DNA of 64,000 bases from Zarea fungicola (Eukaryota > Ascomycota > Sordariomycetes > Hypocreales > Cordycipitaceae): NCBI GenBank assembly GCA_900169235.1, contig FWCC01000220.1, forward strand, positions 1-64,000, read 5' to 3'. Each line of letters opens with the position of its first letter. The stretch's first letter is position 1. Shown here one piece after another: positions 1-10,932 of the stretch. Both the position numbers and the translations under genes were made by a program. The notes below the pieces were generated by a model, which was given only the letters and a program-made list of their open reading frames with translations, ran no database searches and was not told where the DNA came from.

Positions 1-314
1 TTTCGCCTCATACCCAGTAGTTAGGCGGTCCATCTCGGTACCAGCCACGGCAAGCCTTGATCGTATCAGTCGACCCGTTCGGGTTTTAGTGAATGGTATT
101 TGTCAATACGGCAAAGTAAATTGTCAAATTAAATCAAAAAATAAAGCTGCATTAAATTTAAAAAGAAATAGATTCATTCTCGACCGAGTCAATGGCCATT
201 TCACATCAGAAATGTCGTCACCCATTATTCAGATTCTCTGCCAAGCACCAAAAACACCAGAAGCACCATAAATCTCCAAGAAAATCAATGTCTGTGTTTT
301 TTCTTCTTTTTTAA
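1..314. other. Non-coding left edge and PMP3 3' flank
   Basis: No supported gene. There is a short AT-rich stretch around 115-175 and a T-rich run just before the stop codon of the PMP3-like gene. The right part is probably that gene's 3' UTR. A 60-codon open frame at 89-271 has no recognisable features. Confidence 0.6.
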
Positions 315-748
315 TTAGGTCTGCTGCACAATCGTGCCGTAACCCTGGCCACCGGTCTGCACATTGTCCGAATAGACGCCTGGAGCGCGGGCGGCGGGGT
401 AGCGACCTTCGTGGGCCTGTTCGCGGCGATCAAAGTAAATGTACTCAAGGTAAAAGGCGTGCAGATGGCCGGGAATATATCCAAGCAGTGTGAGACAGAT
501 GTTGATGAATAAATCTGAAGAAAAAAAAGAATTTAGCAACAAAAAGAAAGAGAAAAAAAGGAAACCCCCAAGCGTGTAGGTTTTGACTTGACTTACCCAT
601 GCCACATCCTGCAACGGCCCAGGCTCCCGCAGGAGGGACTAAAAGACGGTTAGCAGTGAATAAAAACTGGCAGGTATCATGGCTGATTGGATTGCTACGC
701 ACAGAGAATCGTAATCACGACAATGAGAATGGCAGATGCGACGGCCAT
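315..748 (-). CDS. PMP3/YqaE-family plasma membrane proteolipid with extended tail
   Basis: Three exons (748-703, 638-597, 514-315) give a 95-residue protein with all phases closing. Residues 2-14 form one hydrophobic segment. FPPAGAW and the GCG loop follow, then DLFINICLTLLGYIPGHLHA, which is the second membrane segment and the hallmark of the PMP3/stress-induced hydrophobic peptide family. Family members are small two-helix plasma-membrane proteins that affect membrane potential and cation tolerance. Canonical PMP3 is about 55 residues; this one has some 40 extra hydrophilic residues at the C-terminus, rich in Gly, Gln and Tyr. The start at 748 is the first ATG that gives the hydrophobic N-terminus. 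A TATAAAA on the coding strand lies at 881-887 and one AGGGG at 970-974. Family call is firm; the physiological role is inferred from homologues. Confidence 0.9.
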
Positions 749-3700
749 GATGATGGTATTGCCAGGTCTGCAAACGGCGCAGATTGACTTGTTTGTTGAG
801 TGAGTTAAAGTGTAGAGAGCTGTAGCAAGCAGGTCGCGTGAAATGCGGGCGGGCGCAGGGAGTGAGACGTGTGTCTCCTTTTTTATAGTATAGGGCTGAG
901 TAGATGTAGAGGTTAGGAAAAGGAGGAAGTGATGCCAGCCACAGAAAATCCTTTTACGTAGAAGATCACAGGGGACGCGTAGGATTTGATTAAATGCGGA
1001 TGGTTACAAGGCCAGGAAAGCGGTTGCGACTACGTCGGCCGTGTCGTCAGCTTTGGTGATGAAGTGGGGGATTTCTGGGGCCGGCCAGCCTTGTTTTGTG
1101 CTTTGCGATCGAGTTGATCCTCACCAGCTGTTCTTGGGTTGGACACTAGCCAGTATCATTTGTTGATTCTTGTTGTGTTTACAAAACAACGTAAAATAGT
1201 AAAAACAGTAAAATATCTGCATTCAATTGAATACCATCTACTAAAGGCAGCATGGGCACCTTTTCCATGTTGGCAGGAAGCTGTGCCTGGTCCTGTCGCG
1301 TTGTAGTTGTGACGTCAACCAAACCTGCACCAAGATAGTTGCCAGCCAGCTTTGCTAGCGTTGCTCCAACGGGTACCGTGTCAATTGCAAAGAGACAGTT
1401 GACAGAGTAGCTGTAACTAGCTCCTCAACAGCGTAGTTACGGCAATTGTGTGTCTAGGGTAAGTCACGCAGCAATACATAAATCCCTCTGCCGAGAAATT
1501 GATGCTCTGTCGCGGAAATATCGTTTCGGGTGGTTTATAGGGAATTGATTTAATTTGCATCATTCTTCCTGTTGTTGATTTACCTCAATCGCTGCGGAGG
1601 TATCTTGCTCATAGTCAAGACTACATATGTTGGCAGCAATCCATTTGCAGCTATTATCTGGGGTAACAAGGAACCGGCCGTGGAAGTCGCCAAGAGAAAA
1701 GATAAAAACAAAAACAATATTGATACAATTACCACATCTAAAGACGTATCATGTAATTTGCCATGAATTTGGATTTGCAGCTTCTTGGAGTAGCTCGGGA
1801 CGGAGACGAGGCACTTTTGTGTGCCAGTCAAGCTATCTTGCAAAAACCGGACAAAACAGGCCTCACCATTGGTGCTTTTCCGTCTCAACCAAACGTCGGT
1901 TACGTCGGACAGTGGCCACTTTGCTCACAAGACGACAATGATGCCAGACTTCGAGCTGATGAATAGTTCCGAAACCGCAACACTTGCAATTCTTTTAAAA
2001 AAAGGAACAAAAAAAGAAAAAAGGGCAGGCTTGGCAGTCTGATTCTCTCCTCCGTCCTCTGGCCAACAGTAAGAGAATTAATGACATGGAAATGGCCTGT
2101 TCGGTTACAGTACGCTTATCAAGTGTCATCCCGGCAGGTCGGTTGCCCAGCTCCAAAGGCCAGTAAAGTGGCGGCAAGGATTCACCCCCTACGCATCATA
2201 TGCAGGTACACTGACTGGTACAGCCAGCATGTACATACCTTATGTACATAGTTACATACTTGAAGAACCTGCGGTGTTTGCGCATGTCGGGACCGAGGCC
2301 ACAATGCCCAGAGTATTTTCAGCCATGCTGCCGGTTGTCACAACTTGACGGAAGGGTGAATCGAAATGGTGCAACTTGCGCTTTAAACGATTACCACTAC
2401 TAATAGTGGTTGCATTGTCGTTCCGGCTATCCCGTCCCTTATTACTTGGTGGTGCACCATAGTGATAGGTTCGTAAGCCTGTAGCAGTCTCGTCTCCATT
2501 CTCCGCCGTTGTGTACCAACACAGCCGCAGACAATTGCCGTAGACGTGTGCCTGCCGACCAATGGCTGCTTGTTGATGTTGGAATTGACACCTCTGTTGT
2601 TGTTAAAGTGGTCGCATTCATGTAGTGGTGTGCGTGTCCGTTTGACGTTTCGGCCCATGCTTATTAGTGTATGGCCAGGAGGCTACCATGCACATGGTGA
2701 CATGGATGAACTGTAGGCAGTGCCAAGCACCGCCCGTCAGTTGACTGGTTCCTGGTTCCCAACAAGTCCACTGGTAGAACAATTGGGACAGCGTACTGGT
2801 ATCAGCCTGGAAATCCGTCGACCGACATTATCTGATTTCTATGCAAGTGCAATACTTGGAGCCAACGTAACACACCTTGACTCTTCAACCTACAAAATTG
2901 GTATCACTACATACTCAGTGCTGGTATTGCTCCGTCTCCGAGGACACTCATTTCCAGAGTTTTTCTTGATCCGCCGAGAGAACAAGGCCCCGGCTAGCTT
3001 AGGTACGGATGCGCTAACCGCCAGCCGGCAGGGGATCAGGGCCCCACTGTGCCTGGCCTGCCCGCCCCGTCAGCTCGCTCCCGCATGTCGCCCCAGGCCG
3101 CCAGGCCGCCAGGCTGCTCCAGTTCGCGGAACAAGCCACGGCTGCGCGGTGCTCAGTGTGCTCATGCTGTGCACCACTGTAGCCTGTACCTGTCGTCTGT
3201 GCGGTTGAACTGCCCCCTGTATTCCCCTGACTACCAGCTAACCCACCTGGGTACTCTACTTGTCTGCAGAGGTACTAGTTGTGTATGGAAACATTGCCCG
3301 CCGTGCTTCTGGGGCGCTGCTGATGCTACTGGTACATTGGGGCTGCGGATTGTCTGTCCTTGTTATAACACTGCAGATATAGAGCGCTGTACGGAGAATG
3401 GAGCACAGAGTACTGGCACCTGGTATCAGGATACCGACATTGTGGCTCCGTACAGTGTGAGAAGGCTCTTCACTGACAGACAGGCTGCGACTCATCACGT
3501 CCGTCCCCACCGAACCGAACAGTACTGGCTGGTACGCCGCGGCTAACACCAAGGTGCCAGTTCTGTAACCCTGTCCTTTGCGAGCTGAATTGGCGGCCAG
3601 AATTCAACTTGAGCCGGAAAATACATTACAACTAGCATTTCATCTGGCATCAAGGCATAAAGGAATGAACTTATTCTTTTCCATTCGCTTTCAGTTGGAC

Positions 3701-4538
3701 TGGGGTTGACCAACAGGAGACAGTGCTACGGACAAGCCAAGCCAGCCTACTGGTACGTACATGGCACTGCCCATAGGATGACATCCACTGTATAAAATGG
3801 ACCCCCAGGCGCTGAAGCCCCGTTTTTAGGCTGGGTCAGTGCCTGTAGGTACCATTGTTAGCAGTCGCCTGCCCAAAGACTCCCTGCGCATATGCCCAGC
3901 GGCCCGTTGAAAAAAAAAAAAGTGCAGGCCAACCAACCAAAAATCGCAACCCCCGATCGGCCCTCCAAAAAATTCAAGGCCGCCAGTCACTTCCCAACGC
4001 CAGCGTTTGCCGTCTCTGACTTGTACACTGGCCTTTCTCCTACACCCCCCTTCTCTTTTTTAGAGCTATTCTGTATCATTGACCTTCATTGTCTTTTTTT
4101 CCTTTCTTCGGCAGTGTTGGGATTGTTTGCTCATTTTCTTTCTCGGCGTGGTCTACCTTCAGTCGCCTTCTTATTTGGGCTCACTTTTCTACTTTCCTCT
4201 CGTTCTTCCCCTGGCCCTCTCGTCTCCCCCCACTCCAACCGCTTGGCCCATATCGTAAGAGGAAAGCTTCTTCACGCTTGCTTCTCGAATCTCCATCCTC
4301 ATCCAGCTCCCTCTCGACCACCCCGTGGCGACTCGATACCCTCGGCCTGTCTCCTCTCCGCTCTCGGGTATTCCACCTTCAAGCCAGTGACGCCCTTCGA
4401 GTCCTACATCGGTCGACGCTGAGCTTTTTTCCGCCAGGGCCTGCTTCTGTCCGCCGCGACGGCCTCGCTCTTTTGCCTCGCCTATCCCATCTCCACCTTT
4501 TGCTCAGGAGTCCCGACTCTTCCTCGGACAGGAAAAAA
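749..4538. other. 3.8-kb gene-poor region
   Basis: No gene I can support. The part near 750-1000 is the PMP3-like promoter. About 2200-3850 is rich in GTAC tetranucleotides in GGTAC and TGTAC contexts. About 3890-4538 is the pyrimidine-rich leader and promoter of the NRP1-like gene. The longest open frame here (2720-3208, 162 codons) has no domain, no convincing composition and no splice context. Confidence 0.6.
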
Positions 4539-6715
4539 ATGTCTTCCCAACAGAGCCCCCAGTTCAGCGCGGATCGATACGTCGTCATCCACGTTGCCAC
4601 CACCTGTGATGAGCATGGTGTCTATGTCACAAAGGATTCGGCTGAGGTTATTGAGCTTGGCTGGATTCTGCTTGATGCCAACACACTCGAGGAGGTGAGT
4701 ATCCAAAATGGAAATCTCCCCGGTATATCCTACTTGTCCTTGTCCTAACCTCTTTGTCCAATTCCAGATTACACACGAGAGTGTCCTAGTCAAACCCGTC
4801 AACACCCCAATCACGCCTCTCTGCAGTACGTAACCTATTCCTGCCAAGCATCTCTTGCCACCAATTACAATTCCCTCCGTCCCACGGACTCGAACAGCCT
4901 CGAACGCATCACACTGTGTAACCTCATATATTAACCATGTCCTTTTACAGCCAGCCTGACCACTCTCACCTGGGAGCATGTTCGAAACGCGGGAACCTTT
5001 AGAGACGCCATCTCTCGATTCGATGCTTTTGCTACCGAATACTTGACCTCCAAGAACCTCGAATTTGCCTTTGTCACTCTCGATGCCTGGGATCTTCGAG
5101 TTCAGCTTCCCCGTGAGGCTCGTGACAAGGCCGTCGTTCTCCCCCCCTATCTCCAGCACTCCCGAACCTTTGACCTGCGAACGGAATACCAGCGCTGGCA
5201 GCAACACCATCCCGAGTCTCTGCCGTTTGGTCCTTCCATGCTCTCCAACATCTGCGCCGCTCTCGAGGTCGAGCCCGTCCAGTCCAGCGCCCCCATCAAG
5301 CACAATCTTCCCTTTCACCTGCAGGCATTGGCCCCTGCCTCGCCTCGCCGTGCCATGGAGGAGGCTATTACCCTCGCCCGCGTGCTCCGCGGCCTGATCC
5401 GAAAGTCTCAGCCTCCCCAGGAGCATCCCGATGTCTTGACTCGTCCCATGGACGCCCGAGCCGATGTTCGTGCTTTCCTCTCGGAGCGAAGCAAGGTTCT
5501 TCACATGTCCGGCTTGCCGCACGATACCACCCAGTCCGAGCTCGAGAGCTGGTTCACTCAGTTTGGCGGTCGCCCCATTGCATTTTGGACTCTGCGAACC
5601 CCCGAGCAGCACAAGCCCACTGGCACCGGCTTTGCCGTCTTTTCTTCTCACGAGGAGGTACGTCGACAACATACCATCGTTAGCTCTGCTCTTTATTGCC
5701 ACATTCTAACCCATTTCTTCTCTCCTAGGCTGCTGAAAGCTTGTGCATGAACGGCAGAGCTCTCAACGAAAAGGCCATTGAGGTCTCCCCATCATCCAGC
5801 AGAGTTCTTGACCGTGCTCAGGATATTCTTACTCCGTTCCCTCCCAGCAAGAACCGCCCTCGTCCTGGCGACTGGACATGCCCATCATGCGGCTTCTCCA
5901 ACTTCCAGCGCCGAACTGCCTGCTTCCGATGCTCCTTCCCAGCTGCTGGAGCTGGTCCAGGAGCTGACAGCTTTAGCTATGGTGCTGGCGGTGCTGGTCC
6001 CGGCTATGGTCCTCCCCAGATCATGCCTCCACCACACCACAGTGGCCATGGACATGGTGGTCACGGCCACGGCCATATGGGACATGGTGGACGCATGGGC
6101 GGTGGCAGCGGTGGCGTTGTCCCTTTCCGTGCTGGCGACTGGAAGTGTGGCAACGAAGTCTGCGGATACCATAACTTTGCCAAGAATGTATGCTGCCTTC
6201 GCTGCGGAGCTAGCCGCGCCAGTGCCGCTGTCGTGGCCGATTCCGGATATCCCTCCCCCATGGACAACTCTTCTCAATATAGCATGGGACAGTCCTCTAT
6301 GGGAGGCACTCCCGGCCCCGGCCCCTTTAACACTGGCGCAAACTCGTTCAATGCGGGCGGTGGTTACAACCAGCACTTTGCTGGCCCCCCAAGTCACTTC
6401 CTGCCCTCCGGCCTCGCCGGTGGCGCCGGTGGCTACCCCGGCTCCATGAACAACCAAGCCTTTGGTCCTGGCCCCGGCTCTCATGGAGCTGGCCCGTTTG
6501 ACAGCCGCGCAGCCGAGGCTGCTTTCCAGTCCGCCACCAACGGACCCGCGTCCGGAACTGGCCCTGGTGGTAACAACTTCTACAACAGTGGGGCTGGTTC
6601 AAACGAGAACGACCCCTTTGCCTTTTTGTCTACCGGTATGGGCGGTCTCTCTGTCACTGGAAACGAAAGCCGCCAGAATGGTGGCTCGGCTCCTCCCAGC
6701 AAGTCGCCCGCTTAA
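4539..6715 (+). CDS. NRP1/ARP-like RNA-binding protein: exonuclease-like fold, RRM, two RanBP2 zinc fingers
   Basis: Four exons (4539-4694, 4768-4825, 4951-5657, 5729-6715) give 635 residues. The N-terminus (about 8-235) resembles a DEDDh exonuclease fold, starting YVVIHVATTCDEHG. The usual Asp-x-Glu of motif I reads His-x-Ala, so catalysis is doubtful. An RRM follows (about 280-360, VLHMSGLPHDTTQSELESWF). Two RanBP2 zinc fingers follow: GDWTCPSCGFSNFQRRTACF and GDWKCGNEVCGYHNFAKNVC. The C-terminus is Gly/Asn/Pro-rich and low in complexity. This order matches fungal NRP1/asparagine-rich proteins; yeast Nrp1 is an RNA-binding protein found in stress granules. The frame is open upstream of 4539 but contains no ATG, which supports the chosen start. 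A role in mRNP or stress-granule biology is inference. Confidence 0.85.
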
Positions 6716-8172
6716 GCAGAGTTGTAAGGACGTTTGAATGCTGGGGCCAGTTAGCAGAAAGCTATCATTCAAGTTCGGGCTACCGGCGCACGTGTTTTTT
6801 GACTGCATCACTGATGAATGCTATTCGTACATTGTATCTACCTGTTGTGCTGCTTGTTAAAGCCACAGGCACCGGGGCACCCCAACTACGGCCACAAAAC
6901 TAAACTTGCGAACCTCGCTTCTTGATTTGAGGGAAAGGGGTCAGGTGTGTATCGGATTTCTTGTTATTTTTCTCTTTTTTATTTTGGGAAGGCTTCGGAC
7001 GGAGTGTCGGACACTATTTCAGGCGGGATGTGGTTTAAAATTTTGTGTTTTATAATGTGCGAAGGGCTGGAAGACAAAAGTGATTATACCACGGCTGTTC
7101 TGGGTTGAATGAGTCTGGACAAAAGAATTTACAGACTTTTCTCTTTTCTTTTTTTTACGAGGAAAAACAGGGGAATCTACTTGGCCTCGATTTTTGCAAA
7201 AGAACGAAGGGATCAAAAAATGGAATGGATTCAACCCATTTACGTTTTTCACAAACAGCACTTACATTGGACTTGGAATTTGGACTGGACTGGATTTTTT
7301 TGTTTCTTTTTTATTTGCTGGGCTGGGATTTGGCATTTTGCTTAAATGGACAGAGATGAAAGAAGCAACAACCAAGGGGATGGCAAAAAGGGAAATGTTC
7401 CGGGATGGATGCATAGCGAAAAGGAAGCGTTAAATGGTGTATCTCTTTGCGTGTACGTGTGTGTGAATTTGATTCATATTCGGTCCAGCTTGTTTATCTG
7501 CAAGGTGTTTGGTCTCCCTCTTGTTCTCTCTGTTTCGTGTCGATCTGGTCAGGCAAGGACACTGTTTAACTCCTACTTGCCTTTTTGTCTCTGCCTTGCT
7601 CATATCTCGTTTTGTTATAATCATCTTTTACTATCAACTTTATTTCTGTCTCTTTGATTTTCATTTCCTTGACTTTTTACATCTTTGACCCCGTCAGTCA
7701 TACTTGCAGATGTGTGTGTGTTTGCAGAGGTCTCATCGACGAGGAATTGCCATCTGCGAATAGGTCATTGGCGGCAACATTGTCTCTTTCAGTTTGTTGG
7801 ACAGATTCCTTTCTCTAATAGAATGGTGGCCAGACTTTGAGTTTCAAAATTTTGTTCATTCCCCTGGAATATTGTATCCTTGCAACTTGTTTCCTTTTGC
7901 ACACATTGTTAGTGTATCGGTAACTTCAACTCTATCACGGCCTCATAATACATTTTTTCTTCTGTTTTGCCATTCAGCCAAGTTTTTATATTGCAATTTG
8001 AAAAAGATTGTTGAGTATGTACATGGTTGTTTCCTATACATGAATACAAGTACAAATATCAAAGCCAAAACCGTGCTCAGTTTTGTTCAAAAGCCAGAAG
8101 CAATTCTCTTGCACTGTTTTTTCGCACCGCTTTGTCATACAATGTCTTCCCTCCATTCATCCATCACCGTTT
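6716..8172. other. Convergent 3' intergenic region
   Basis: The 1.46 kb lies between the stop codons of the NRP1-like gene (+) and the F-box-like gene (-). It is T-rich on the + strand, with tracts near 6960-6985, 7135-7155 and 7295-7320. No coding signal, RNA gene or repeat was recognised. It probably holds both 3' UTRs and polyadenylation sites. Confidence 0.6.
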
Positions 8173-8656
8173 TTATCCAGCCAGTAAATTCTGATCAATA
8201 ACTGTTGTAGCCTCCGAATCGAAATCATCATCGCCATCATACTCGTCGTCGTCGTCGTCTTCATCCTCTTCATCACTACTCTCTTCCTCCCCGTCCGCGT
8301 CCTCGTCCTCGTCCTCGAGCCGGCGCAGCTCCTGATACCGCTCCAACCACAGTCTCCAATCCCAGTTCGAGTCCATCTCGACATTCTGATATGACTGCCA
8401 TGCCTCGGCCCGCAGCGCCGCATCGCCGCTCACATCCGGCTGCAGACCGCCATTCATAATCACGTCGTTGACAAAGTTCACCCACCCTACCTGATCATCG
8501 ACCGCCGGCACGACTGCCGCCTCAACACCACCGCTGCTGCTGCCTTGACCACCGTGTGTGTGTCTTTGCGGCAGAAATGGCGGTACAACAAAGCCTCGCT
8601 TCATCTCATCGTCCAACGAGTACCGCATGTCATCCGCGCCATGCGCACTACTCACG

Positions 8657-8688
<32 letters not shown>

Positions 8689-10383
8689 ATCATCACCGTC
8701 GTCATCCTCGTCATTGCCGCTGCTAACCTCGGAGTGGTAGTCATCAATCGCCTCGCCGCACCACGCCATGGCGCGCAGCCTCTCGTCTTCGTCCTCGCGC
8801 CGGATGCGCCTCCTCTCCGACCTGCTCAGCGTCGCCCACCGCTTCTTGAGCACGTGCCGGCGGCGCCAGTGGTGCGTCGTGTCCGCGTGCGCGAGCGCCC
8901 GCTCGTCGTCGGAGATGTGCATCTCCGCCTCCGAAGGAACCAGGTTCGCCCCGTCGCGCCAGTCCATGTAACCCCACATCATCATGGCCATGACGTGCAG
9001 GTCCAGATCCAAGCCGCGCGCAACGGCCTCGGCGGGGACAAGCTCGTCCGGCCGGAGCAAGTGCCGCTGCCCCGTGCCCCAGCCCTCCAGATGACCCTTG
9101 CCAATCTCGGAGAAGGGCACGCCGTAGATGCTGTCGCCGTAGTACTCTTGCGACCAGTGCTGCTGCTGAGCACCGCCACCACGAGAGGTACTAGGCGGCG
9201 CGTCGACGACCCTCATGTCGTAGCGGGCTTTCAGGGCGAGGATCTCGGGGAGCCGCGTGTAGCGCTTGCGCATGAGGAGCTGCCAAAGCGGGTACAGGCC
9301 GCGCTGGCCCATCATGAGATGCAGCAGCTCGTACGTGGACGGCCCGTAGACGGGGTCGTTGAAGTGCATGCCCAGCTTGACAAAGAGGAGCTGCGCGTTG
9401 TACAGGTCCGCGTCGGCCCAGGCCTCCCGGTTGCGGAGGAGGGCGGCGCGCTGGGCGCCCGTGGGCAGCTCGAGGACGAGCCAGAGCTTGAGGAGCGTGA
9501 CGGGCATCGTGGGCGGCGTGCGGTGGCCGTTGCGCGCCAGGATGGCGCACATCTCCCGGCAGTACCGGTCCCGGCCGACGGTGAGCTGCAGGTACTTGAG
9601 GCCCGGGATGGTGCGGACCTCGGCGGCTTTGGAGGCTTCAATCTGGAGGAGTTTACTTTGCTTTTGCTTCTCTAGCTGCTGCTGCTGCTTCTCCCCCTGT
9701 TTAGCACAGACTTGGTCGTTGTCATTGCCGTCCGTTGTGGGCGTGGTGCTGCTGATGCCTGTGCTGCTCTCCTGCAATGAAACTGTCTCTTCTTCCGTTT
9801 CGTCATCTTCATCTTCAGGCATCGTCTCGTATTGATACCCCCATGTGCGGCCCACGGGATCAAGCGTCAAATGACGCCTGTACAACCGAAAATCGAATAT
9901 CTCACCGGATTCCGGTGCCTTGTGCGCGATCCACGCGTTGACGCTCGCAGACATGTAGTTGCTAATGGCCTCGTTGAAGCCCCGACTGATGCTAAAGAGC
10001 GAGATGATGTCGTCCGGGCTCAGATACTTGCCAATCTTAACGGCAAGCTCTGTATTGTTGCACAAGCGTGTGAGGGCATCTGCTGCATCTTTGCTTCTCC
10101 CCCGTTGATCATCACGATCATCACGATCATCATCTTCAGCATCGCTATGGTTTGATCCAGCGGCAAGTCGCTTTGCTTTGGAATAAGGATCCTGGTTTTG
10201 AAAGTAGCGCTGTAGATCAAGTTTGGTGAACTGGAAACGCCTGATGCGAGTGCCGTGAAGGGAAGCTTCAACGCGGCGGATGGGCGACGTGGTTTCACGA
10301 GCTTGGCCGAGGCTCTCTGGAGAGTACGCTTCCTCCTTCCAGTCCCTGGCGATGGTCCGCTCTGGCGTGGAGGGCTCGTTCAT
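8173..10383 (-). CDS. F-box-like fungal protein with acidic C-terminus
   Basis: One uninterrupted frame of 736 residues; the first ATG is at 10383. Residues about 111-155 (TELAVKIGKYLSPDDIISLF and what follows) look like an F-box-type helical motif, the usual Skp1-binding module of SCF ubiquitin-ligase adaptors. The middle part (about 190-480) is globular and rich in Leu, Arg and Trp, with no domain I recognise. Near residue 585 there is an Asp run of about 13, encoded by a GAC/GAT repeat, and the last 70 residues are Asp/Glu-rich. High GC in the open frame produces long antisense open frames that I treat as shadows. An adaptor role is inference; it could equally be a fungus-specific nuclear protein of unknown function. 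Confidence 0.75.
8655..8706 (-). repeat. Trinucleotide repeat encoding poly-Asp
   Basis: A GTCATC/GTC array on the + strand reads as GAC and GAT codons on the coding strand and produces the Asp run in the F-box-like protein. It is a candidate for length variation between isolates. Confidence 0.8.
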
Positions 10384-10932
10384 GGTTGGCAACAGAGAGA
10401 CAAGACAGCTGCCTTATCGGCAGAGTTGAAGAATACCAAAATAAGTTTGAGAGAATAGCAAGTTCGAGGTGCAAGAATGGTTGGAGTTGAATTTGGAATG
10501 GAGTTGGAGAGGGTAGAAGTGCAAAAATGTAAACAAGAGTAAACGGTTTGTTATTGAAAGGATAGAACCGTGCACCTGTTCGCGGCATGAGACCTCGTCA
10601 GAGTGAGGGTCAAGTGAAGACCACACGGAAGCGAATTGTGAACAACGGGTCCACAAGAGATGAATAGAAAAATGCAAGTGAAAAACAAGACAGATCGTAA
10701 TTACATGTGGTACTTGAACACTTTTCATTGATAAGGGTTTCTTAAACACGCGGCAAAAACACACTGCGCTGCCAGCTGCAAAAACAACAACAACAGCAGC
10801 AGCCCAATCCCGCTCATACAGCCGCAACAAGTAGACATCCGAAATTCGCCATTCGTCTGGTTCCATTAACGCCAGGGTCCCATGTCTCCTCATCCTATGA
10901 AGATTGAAATTCCTCGCCAGTTTTAACCGCCT
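10384..10932. other. Intergenic: F-box-like promoter and HAT2 3' flank
   Basis: This 549-bp stretch lies upstream of the F-box-like gene and downstream of HAT2, both on the minus strand. It contains an AACAACAACAGCAGCAGC tract near 10785. No gene is supported. Confidence 0.6.

Noticed and set aside
2720..3208. 162-codon open frame in the left gene-poor region.
   Set aside because: No motif, odd composition, no splice partners, and it lies within the GTAC-rich island.
4089..4538. In-frame N-terminal extension of the NRP1-like protein.
   Set aside because: The frame is open but contains no ATG; the sequence is a pyrimidine-rich leader giving Ser/Phe/Leu-rich nonsense.
8545..9675. 376-codon open frame on the + strand.
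   Set aside because: It is antisense to the F-box-like gene in a high-GC region; its Val/Arg/Ala-rich composition is what the complement of that coding sequence yields.
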